The translations under genes and the position numbers were made by a program. A stretch of 43,942 bases of DNA from Bacteroidota bacterium (GTDB taxonomy: Bacteria > Bacteroidota > Bacteroidia > NS11-12g > UBA955), in contig SYIL01000018.1 of assembly GCA_005798825.1 (NCBI GenBank), forward strand, positions 1 through 43,942. Reading direction: 5' to 3'. The notes beneath the pieces are model-generated. The model ran no database searches. It worked only from the letters and a program-made list of their open reading frames with translations, and was not told the DNA's origin. Positions 37,294 to 43,942 of the stretch are shown here, in pieces (the first letter of the stretch is position 1; each line of letters begins with the position of its first letter).

Positions 37294-39900
37294 TTGTCAA
37301 ATTACAATACGCTATATCGCAAAATATCCCTACAGCGATTGTGGACATTGATTGTTATTTCAATTTCCACACTCACCGCAATCGAAACAGCCCAAGCACA
37401 AGGAACAAATTCCACAAAAAAGGACAGTGTTCTGACAGAACAGAAAAAGCGAAAGGGATTAGATGCCCCCATTCACTATGAGGCAAAAGACTCTATTATT
37501 TTTAATTCAAACGATAACAAAGCATACCTATTTTCCAATGCATCTGTTGACATGCAAAATACTTCCCTAAAATCGAAGTATATCGAAATATCTATTGCAA
37601 GGAAACTGCTTTTTGCCCGCGGTGGAAAAGACAGTTTAGGCAACTATACAAACTTACCCATTCTCAAAGATGGAGCCGAAGAATATACTGCCGATAGCAT
37701 GTTGTACAACAGTGGTTCTAAACAAGGCAAAGTATATGGACTTTTACTGAAACAAGACGAAGCTTTTATACAATTAAGGCAAGTTCTTAAACAATCTGAT
37801 GGAAGTTTTATGGGACAAAATGGCAAACTAACCACTTGCTCCGATGCACACCCCCACTTTTATCTTAACGCTTCAAAAATAAAAATCTTGCCGAATAACA
37901 AGGTTCTTTTTGGGGCTGCAAACCTTGTTTTTGCAGACATCCCAACACCCCTTGCTTTGCCATTTGGTATCGCCCCGTTGAAAAGAGGACGCAGAAATGG
38001 ACTCATTATGCCCAACCCAGGATTCAACAACGCCAATAATAGTTTTTTTCTGTCCAATTTGGGCTATTACCAAGGATTGGGGAAATATGCCGACATGCAA
38101 GTTACTTCTGATTTATTTTTCAACGGCGATTTTCGTTTGGGTGCACAAACGCATTTTGTAAGACGCTATCAATACCAAGGTTCTTTGGCACTAAATATGA
38201 GTCGGTTTGGCAACGGATTAGATCCTGCCAATCCTGAATTTACAAAATCCAATGATTTCTCGGTCCAATCCCAATTCAATCTCGACCAGAAATTGCTCCC
38301 TGGAATTACCCTCAATGGAAATATAAATATTGTTACTGGCAATTTTAACAAGCGAAACTCTCGCGACATCCAAAGTTTGTCTCGAAATGAATTTATTTCG
38401 GGTATCAATTTTGGACGCACTTTTTTAAATAATAAAGTTAACTTATCGGTATCAGCCCGACATTCACAAAATACCCAAACCCGCGATTTTCATCTTGATT
38501 TGCCCAGTCTTAATATGGGTGTCTCGAGCTTGACACCATTTTCAAAAAAAGCAGGTACCAATACCAAATGGTACGAACAATTGCGCATAACATACAACCT
38601 CAACGTAAACAATTCACTCAGCACAAAAGATACACTCCTGTTTAGCGAAAAATTTCGTACAACGTTGGGTGCAATTAAAACAGGTATTCGGCATTCTATT
38701 CCAATCTCTACCAATATAAAGCTTTTTAATGGCGCATTAAATATAAGTCCGTCTGCAAACTATCAAGAAATTTGGTATTTTAAGGCAGCAACCCAGACAT
38801 ATAACTCCCTTCTCAAAAAAGTAGAATACGCAGATACAAATGGATTTTTTAGGCTCAATTCTTATAGCCTGAGTTCGGGTTTTAGCACAAATATCTACGG
38901 AACTTACAGCAATCTCAAACTGGGGAAATTGCGGGCGATTCGCCACACATTAACACCCACTATTGGTTTGGGATACCGCCCCGAAATTAACGCAGTTAGA
39001 AAAGGTTGGTCGAGCAGCTATATTGATTCAAACGGAAAAAAAATCGAATATGGCCTGTTTTCAAAAAATATATATGGTAGTATGGGTCAAGAAAAAAGTG
39101 GCTCGATAGGATTCAATCTTAGCAACAATCTTCAATCCAAAAGAGTCGTTTCTGCTGACAGCCTTGGCAAGGAAAAACTTGAGAAACAAAATTTAATCGA
39201 CCAATTAACCCTGTCAACAAATTATAATATTACCGCAGATAGCTTCAATTGGAGTGATGTGACATTGGGCTTTAATACTGTAATTTTAAAACAAGTCCGG
39301 ATTGGAATGAACGCCAATTACAGTTTATATGGATACAGAAATGGCAAGGCCATACATTCATTTTCGGCCCTTGATGGTGGGCCTATTTTGCGTTATCGCA
39401 GTTTGGATGCAAGTTTAAATTCCAGGTTTACGCCCGAAATGTTTGGAGGAAAAAAATCGCAAGACCAAGTATCCAACAGACTTAGTAACCCACTCGCTAC
39501 CGACGTCGATGAACTCAATCAAGTGCAATCACAACCTTGGAATTATTATGATTTTAGTATCCCATGGTCGATCAATATCAATTACAACATCTCCTACAAT
39601 GCCGAAACAATATCGCGTATGCAACGAATCAACAACCATCGTATATCTGTGAACGGAGATATTGGTATAACTTCTGAATGGAAAATATCCTATCAAACAG
39701 GATACGATGTAAAAAGAAAAGAAATGGCAAGCAGCGAATTTTCTGTAGCGAGAAATCTCCATTGCTGGCAATTAGAATTTCATTGGATTCCCTCGGGGTA
39801 TGGAAAACAATGGATGTTTACATTGAGACCAAAAAGTTCACTTTTACAAGACCTAAAACTCAACAAAAGAATATTTAGCAACCCGGTTTTGATGCAATAA
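37294..39900 (+). CDS. LptD-like LPS assembly outer-membrane protein
   Basis: Large outer-membrane protein of up to 868 aa that should insert lipopolysaccharide into the outer leaflet. A signal peptide (LWTLIVISISTLTAIETAQAQ) is followed by an OstA-like N-terminal domain (IHYEAKDSIIFNSNDNKAYL, SLKSKYIEISIARK, GKVYGLLLKQ). A long beta barrel follows with many aromatic-ended strands (for example GFFRLNSYSLSSGFSTNIYG). The Cys residues of E. coli LptD are not evident, as in other Bacteroidota members. There is no early ATG; TTG at 37294 or the in-frame TTGs near 37339 are the candidates. It is divergent from the amidase gene. Confidence 0.87.
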   Translation: MSNYNTLYRKISLQRLWTLIVISISTLTAIETAQAQGTNSTKKDSVLTEQKKRKGLDAPIHYEAKDSIIFNSNDNKAYLFSNASVDMQNTSLKSKYIEISIARKLLFARGGKDSLGNYTNLPILKDGAEEYTADSMLYNSGSKQGKVYGLLLKQDEAFIQLRQVLKQSDGSFMGQNGKLTTCSDAHPHFYLNASKIKILPNNKVLFGAANLVFADIPTPLALPFGIAPLKRGRRNGLIMPNPGFNNANNSFFLSNLGYYQGLGKYADMQVTSDLFFNGDFRLGAQTHFVRRYQYQGSLALNMSRFGNGLDPANPEFTKSNDFSVQSQFNLDQKLLPGITLNGNINIVTGNFNKRNSRDIQSLSRNEFISGINFGRTFLNNKVNLSVSARHSQNTQTRDFHLDLPSLNMGVSSLTPFSKKAGTNTKWYEQLRITYNLNVNNSLSTKDTLLFSEKFRTTLGAIKTGIRHSIPISTNIKLFNGALNISPSANYQEIWYFKAATQTYNSLLKKVEYADTNGFFRLNSYSLSSGFSTNIYGTYSNLKLGKLRAIRHTLTPTIGLGYRPEINAVRKGWSSSYIDSNGKKIEYGLFSKNIYGSMGQEKSGSIGFNLSNNLQSKRVVSADSLGKEKLEKQNLIDQLTLSTNYNITADSFNWSDVTLGFNTVILKQVRIGMNANYSLYGYRNGKAIHSFSALDGGPILRYRSLDASLNSRFTPEMFGGKKSQDQVSNRLSNPLATDVDELNQVQSQPWNYYDFSIPWSININYNISYNAETISRMQRINNHRISVNGDIGITSEWKISYQTGYDVKRKEMASSEFSVARNLHCWQLEFHWIPSGYGKQWMFTLRPKSSLLQDLKLNKRIFSNPVLMQ

Positions 39901-40075
39901 CCCTTTTGTATGTGCACTAAAATATAATTATAGTTGCCCAACCAAAGTATTTACATCACTCCAAAAGCCCGAGTATTGACCTATACTTTTTGGATGGTCC
40001 CACATACAATTTATTTTACAACTTCGCTTAAAATTCTTGGCAATTGGCCAAATAACCTTTAATATCGCAGAATAC

Positions 40076-40546
40076 ATGAACTACAAAATAGGATTTCCCG
40101 CACCTGAATTCACTCTTTTCAACTCCGAAAAACAGGAAATAAGTTTACGGCAATTCCGTGGCAAAAATGTGGTTCTTTTATTCATTCCGCAGGCTTTTAC
40201 AGGAAAATGCACAGAAGAATTATGTTCCGTGCGTGACACACTTTCAGAATTTGAATCATTAAATGCCGAAGTGATGAGTATTTCCGTTGATTCGGTTTTC
40301 ACGCTCGACAACTGGAAACAGCAACAATCCTTTAATTTTCAACTGCTAAGCGACTTCAATAAAGACGTAAGCAAAGCCTACGACAGCTTCATTGAAGACT
40401 TTGTATTTGGAATGAAAGGCGTTTCAAAACGTGCCGCTTTTGTAATTGATAAACAAGGTATTGTTCGCCATGCTGAAATTACTGAAAATCCTGGTTTACT
40501 TCCCGATATAAATCAAATCAAAGAAGTATTAAGCACCTTGGCGTAG
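40076..40546 (+). CDS. Peroxiredoxin (AhpC/Bcp-like)
   Basis: Thiol peroxidase of 156 aa that reduces peroxides. The active site with the peroxidatic Cys is FIPQAFTGKCTEELC, within the Px(3)T(x2)C pattern; the second Cys three residues on (EELC) may resolve it. The N-terminus KIGFPAPEFTLFNSEKQ and the core VVLLFIPQAF and AAFVIDKQGIVRH are standard. The frame opens at TTG 40037, but the ATG at 40076 fits the family. It stands alone after the LptD-like gene, with a 175-bp gap that shows no ORF. Confidence 0.9.
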   Translation: MNYKIGFPAPEFTLFNSEKQEISLRQFRGKNVVLLFIPQAFTGKCTEELCSVRDTLSEFESLNAEVMSISVDSVFTLDNWKQQQSFNFQLLSDFNKDVSKAYDSFIEDFVFGMKGVSKRAAFVIDKQGIVRHAEITENPGLLPDINQIKEVLSTLA

Positions 40547-40552
40547 AAGTAT

Positions 40553-40560
40553 TATTTTTG
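40553..40560 (+). promoter_or_regulatory. TAnnTTTG -7 element for the SUMF1-like gene
   Basis: TATTTTTG whose last base is 5 nt before the ATG at 40565. Confidence 0.5.
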
Positions 40561-40564
40561 AAGG

Positions 40565-41785
40565 ATGAGGTATCGTCCCCTGATAACAATTTCCTTATTT
40601 ATGTTCACACTGGGGTTATTCGGTCAAAAGTCGCCCCACCCCGAATTCCTGATGCACTATTATTTTAAGGCTTCCGAACCCCCAAAAGAATCGGTTTTGC
40701 CTCCGGCATTGCTGCTGCATAAAAAATCCTTGATTGGTTTCCTCCCCATCTCTAATACTTTAGGGAAAGAGAACATTCAATTCCAATCCCAAAAACAACT
40801 CGGATTTGATACCATTTTCTCCATTGAAGAACCGCTAATCTGCAGCCCTTTTTTGGCCTACAAAACAGAAATTACAAATTTCGAATATGCCCAATTTATA
40901 AGCGACAGCGATTTTGTAATGACCCATCTAGGATACAATGCTCGGCAACTTTACCCAGATACCAATGCATGGCCCTTGATTGCTGCGAATGAATTGGCCG
41001 GTATTCAAGACAACCCCTATCGCCATTTCTATTTTCAAAGCACCTACTACCAAAACTACCCTGTAGTAGGCATCACTTATTTACAAGCGAAAGCCTACTG
41101 CGATTGGCTTGGTTTAAAAATTAACACCGAACTTTCCAATGATCTTCAATCGCAAGGAATACGCTATCGATTAGAAATTGATTTACCCACAGCAACAGAA
41201 TGGATGGCATTGTTTGAAACTTGTATTGTAAAACCCCAAAAACAATACCCAAAAAAATTGCTTTCCAAACAAATATTCAATGCTTTCGGAAAAGAAAATC
41301 AGGGGCGAGAATTACTCAATTTCATCTATTCACAGCCCAACAATACATACCGAACAAATTTTAGTGGGACCTATACCAATCGTGGATTTCAGATCTCAAA
41401 TAAGCAATCTTACTCCGCCAATATTCCCGAACCCAGTCCTGTATTTCCCCCAAAACCCTATGGACAGATTGCCCATTTATTGGGCAATGTAAGTGAATGG
41501 ACTTCTACCCCTGCCTGGCTACATTTGTACAACAACAAATCTATAATTCTCAATACACAAGGACAATTGGTAACAAATGATTACCAATTGGCTTCAGTAT
41601 TTGATTTAAGCCACTATCTGGTTGACGAAACAGTACTTAAAAATCACAACGCTATCAAAGGCGGTTCGTATTTTCAGGAGTTACATTGCCTAGACCCAAT
41701 GGCAGTTGAACTGAAACAAATCAATCACAGTGCTGCTTATTTGGGGTTTCGACCCGTATTGCGCTTTTACCGAGTGCAAAAATAA
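40565..41785 (+). CDS. SUMF1-fold exported protein, GldK/GldJ-like
   Basis: A 406-residue exported protein with a signal peptide (ITISLFMFTLGLFGQ). The body has the formylglycine-generating-enzyme (SUMF1) fold: YKTEITNFEYAQFISDSDF, YPVVGITYLQAKAYCDWLG, HLLGNVSEWTSTPAWL and a final AIKGGSYFQ, LGFRPVLRF. The LYPDTNAWP block and the YPVVGITYLQAKAYC line closely resemble the gliding and T9SS proteins GldK and GldJ. I see no lipoprotein lipobox. The active-site Cys pair of true formylglycine enzymes is not evident near the last motif, where a single Cys is seen, so it is probably structural rather than catalytic. The TATTTTTG box just before its start argues for its own transcript. Confidence 0.8.
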   Translation: MRYRPLITISLFMFTLGLFGQKSPHPEFLMHYYFKASEPPKESVLPPALLLHKKSLIGFLPISNTLGKENIQFQSQKQLGFDTIFSIEEPLICSPFLAYKTEITNFEYAQFISDSDFVMTHLGYNARQLYPDTNAWPLIAANELAGIQDNPYRHFYFQSTYYQNYPVVGITYLQAKAYCDWLGLKINTELSNDLQSQGIRYRLEIDLPTATEWMALFETCIVKPQKQYPKKLLSKQIFNAFGKENQGRELLNFIYSQPNNTYRTNFSGTYTNRGFQISNKQSYSANIPEPSPVFPPKPYGQIAHLLGNVSEWTSTPAWLHLYNNKSIILNTQGQLVTNDYQLASVFDLSHYLVDETVLKNHNAIKGGSYFQELHCLDPMAVELKQINHSAAYLGFRPVLRFYRVQK

Positions 41786-41923
41786 TCGGCCATCCTAACC
41801 CGAAATTATCGTCCGATATTGTTTTCCGATTTGTAACAATGCAGATTCTGAATATTTTGGGCTGTCATTTTGGGAAAAACCCATAAAGTATGTCTGCCCA
41901 ATTTGAAACGCAGCATATTGATT

Positions 41924-43159
41924 TTACGATTCTTCCTTGATTGCTTCAATCCATACCTCGTTGCGAATTAGGTCTTCCATAGTTTCTCGCTTTCTGATAA
42001 GGTTAGCAACTCCGTCCAACACGAGAACTTCGGGAGGGCGCAATCGCGCATTGTAATTATTGCTCATGCTAAATCCGTAGGCACCCGTGTTTTTAATGCT
42101 AAAAATATCGCCTTCTCGGGCTTCCGGCAACTTGCGATCATAACCCAGTGTATCTGTTTCACAGATATAACCAACCACACTGTATAAACGGCAAACTCCA
42201 TTTGGATTCGAAATATTTTCGATGTGGTGAAAGGCATCATAAAACATGGGGCGCAACAGGTGGTTTTGACCGCTGTCGACCCCAATAAATACGGTAGAGG
42301 TCGTTTGTTTGATAACATTGGCTTTTACCAAAAGTGATCCTGCTCCACTGACTATAAATTTACCTGGTTCAAACCACAATTCAAGATCTCTTCCGTATTC
42401 CTGGCAAAATGCCAAAAAAGCTAGCGATATTTGTTTACCAATTTCTTCAATATCAGTTACGATGTCATCGGGCTTATATCCGACCTTGAAGCCGGAACCA
42501 AAATCCATAAATTCGAGATCGGGAAAATTTCTCGCTGCATCAAATAAAAGATCAGCCCCTTGCAAGAAAACACCCGCATCCAAAATATCGCTGCCCGTAT
42601 GCATGTGAAGACCATTAACACGAATATTTAAAGACGAAATAATACGCAATACATGGGGAATTTGATAAATCGATATGCCAAATTTAGAATCTATATGACC
42701 AACCGAAGTATGGTTGTGCCCCCCAGCCATTATATGCGGATTTAACCGAATGCAACAGGGCATAGAAGATCCAAATTCATTTCCAAAATGCTCTAAAATT
42801 GAAATATTGTCGATATTGACATGAACACCCAACGCTGCCGCTTGCTTAATCTCTTCGAAATCAACACAATTGGGGGTATACATGATCTGTGAAGGCATAA
42901 ATCCCGCCCGTAAACCCAATTGGACTTCTTGAATAGAGACAGCGTCTAATCCCGCCCCCTCTGCCTTTAACAAGCGAAGAATATTTACATTGTTTAACGC
43001 TTTTAATGCGTAGTGTAATTTCACCTTGACATCGGGAAACGCCATAAGCAATCGTTTGTATTGGAATATGATTGCTTCGGCATGGTATACATAAACGGGT
43101 GTACCAAAGGTATTCGCGATTTCGATCAATGATTTGTGGGTTATTTCTGGAGGGTTCAC
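41924..43159 (-). CDS. lysA: Diaminopimelate decarboxylase
   Basis: PLP enzyme making L-lysine from meso-diaminopimelate, the last step of lysine synthesis. The fold type III barrel shows the PLP-lysine region KLHYALKALNN, EGAGLDAVSIQEVQLGL, the HTSVGHIDSKFGI segment, the substrate and PLP residues in LHMHTGSDI, GSGFKVGY, and the C-terminal CETDTLGYDRKLP and GAYGFSMSNNYNARLRP. No ATG exists before the conserved region. The longest frame begins at a GTG (43324) inside a terminator hairpin, which is implausible. The GTG at 43159 (411 aa) fits the family's N-terminus; a TTG a few codons further in is another option. Confidence 0.92.
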   Translation of the reverse strand: MNPPEITHKSLIEIANTFGTPVYVYHAEAIIFQYKRLLMAFPDVKVKLHYALKALNNVNILRLLKAEGAGLDAVSIQEVQLGLRAGFMPSQIMYTPNCVDFEEIKQAAALGVHVNIDNISILEHFGNEFGSSMPCCIRLNPHIMAGGHNHTSVGHIDSKFGISIYQIPHVLRIISSLNIRVNGLHMHTGSDILDAGVFLQGADLLFDAARNFPDLEFMDFGSGFKVGYKPDDIVTDIEEIGKQISLAFLAFCQEYGRDLELWFEPGKFIVSGAGSLLVKANVIKQTTSTVFIGVDSGQNHLLRPMFYDAFHHIENISNPNGVCRLYSVVGYICETDTLGYDRKLPEAREGDIFSIKNTGAYGFSMSNNYNARLRPPEVLVLDGVANLIRKRETMEDLIRNEVWIEAIKEES

Positions 43160-43305
43160 GTGTTTGATGTTATTTTTTGGCTTGAAAACAGGGATAAATT
43201 GATGCAAATTTTGCTTAGCCTGTGTTGTTGGTATAGGATTCAGTTGGATGCGATGCTGGAGTAAAATAGTGTGAATAACAGTTTTAATTGATTCTTGATA
43301 TAAAA

Positions 43306-43332
43306 AAAGCGAGGTGATTGTCACCCCGCTTT
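43306..43332 (-). terminator. Rho-independent terminator after secF/secDF
   Basis: A stem of 12 positions with 11 pairs (43306-43317 with 43321-43332), loop TTG, followed on the minus strand by a run of T. It lies just past the stop of the SecF-like gene, so it should end that transcript before lysA. Confidence 0.85.
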
Positions 43333-43353
43333 ATCAATAGTTCGAAGTGATTA

Positions 43354-43942
43354 TCAGGCTTTTTGTTTATTTTTAGATGTGAAATCAATGACGATGGGCG
43401 TAGCAATACAAATGGATGAATAAGTACCCACTACAACACCGATTAGGAGCGCCAATGAAAAACTCTTCAAGGCATCACCTCCAAACAAGAATAAAATCAA
43501 TACCACAACAAATACCGTTAGCGAGGTAATAATGGTTCGGCTCAGGGTATCGTTGATAGCCGTATTGATTAAAGAAACATCATTTTTATCAACCCTGCGT
43601 GACGAAAGGAATTCTCGTATTCGGTCAAATACGATTACAGTGTCATTAATAGAATAACCTAACAACGTGAGCAAAGCCGCAATCAAATTCTGATCAAAAT
43701 CTGTAGGGAAAGATACGTATCCGTCCAAAATAGCGAATACTGATAAAACGACCAAAATATCGTGAATCAGAGCGACAACAGCTCCCAATCCATAGGCAAT
43801 ACTGCGAAAACGAAATAAGATATACAGAAAAATACCCAACACCGTTAGCACTACTAAAAATGCACTTCGATCACGTGTACTTGTTGCAATCGCAGCACCC
43901 ACTTTGGCTGAAGACAATACTGGGTCAGCGCCCAACAGTTTG
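43354..43942 (-). CDS. Protein translocase subunit SecF/SecDF, C-terminal part, cut by window end
   Basis: Inner-membrane component of the Sec accessory complex that uses proton motive force to pull proteins out. Five membrane segments are visible, from AFLVVLTVLGIFLYILF through YGLGAVVALIHDILVVLSVF, LIAALLTLLGYSINDTVIVF, IITSLTVFVVVLILFLFG and FSLALLIGVVVGTYSSICIA. The RIREF sequence follows the GYSINDTVIVFDR motif characteristic of SecF. The reading frame runs off the window end, so whether it is SecF or the fused SecDF usual in Bacteroidota cannot be decided here. Confidence 0.95.
   Translation of the reverse strand, partial: KLLGADPVLSSAKVGAAIATSTRDRSAFLVVLTVLGIFLYILFRFRSIAYGLGAVVALIHDILVVLSVFAILDGYVSFPTDFDQNLIAALLTLLGYSINDTVIVFDRIREFLSSRRVDKNDVSLINTAINDTLSRTIITSLTVFVVVLILFLFGGDALKSFSLALLIGVVVGTYSSICIATPIVIDFTSKNKQKA

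Overview
The window is an AT-rich chromosomal segment of a member of the Bacteroidota. Several independent signs agree: a 1360-residue secreted protein ending in a type IX secretion (T9SS) sorting domain; repeated copies of the Bacteroidota -7 promoter element TAnnTTTG just upstream of genes; an atpD-atpC pair separate from the other F1Fo genes; a LptD / amidase / MCE-protein envelope cluster typical of the phylum; a GldK/GldJ-like SUMF1-fold protein; and few Shine-Dalgarno sequences. I cannot place it below phylum with confidence. Most of the window is core housekeeping sequence with tight spacing. I see no rRNA, tRNA, CRISPR array, IS element or prophage.

Layout. 1-4.1 kb: an edge gene fragment, a lone tyrosine recombinase, then the coupled hisS-hutH pair on the minus strand. 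4.1-8.4 kb: a TlpA-like thioredoxin, a pirin, a GmhB-like phosphatase, a dolichol-phosphate-mannose-synthase-like glycosyltransferase, CorA and a small secreted protein. 8.5-14.2 kb (minus strand): pgk, glyS, dcd, an outer-membrane-like protein and a WD40 protein. 14.2-18.2 kb: a phosphopantetheinyl transferase whose start codon overlaps that of the WD40 gene, an orphan sensor kinase and a UvrD-type helicase. 18.4-25.4 kb is an information-processing block: rpsP with a remarkable repeat tail, rimM, inverted trmD, a DnaQ-like exonuclease, an RluA-family pseudouridine synthase, lepA and dprA. 25.4-29.3 kb: yidC and, divergently, atpD-atpC. 29.3-31.1 kb: an ECF sigma factor, a lycopene cyclase and a 54-codon ORF. 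31.1-39.9 kb is the envelope block: an MCE protein, the giant T9SS cargo, an amidase and an LptD-like protein. 39.9-43.9 kb: a peroxiredoxin, a SUMF1/GldK-like protein, lysA and the C-terminal half of SecF or SecDF, cut by the window end.

The most unusual feature is the 3' end of rpsP. About ten near-identical 24-bp units add an acidic octapeptide repeat to ribosomal protein S16. Next come a set of genes whose TAnnTTTG element lies only 5-9 nt from the start codon, suggesting leaderless mRNAs; an ECF sigma/lycopene cyclase pair with a palindrome over a promoter-like box; and a perfect Fur-core-like palindrome between yidC and atpD. I do not see a clearly new multi-gene defence or metabolic system. 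All family assignments come from motifs read by eye, without database searches.
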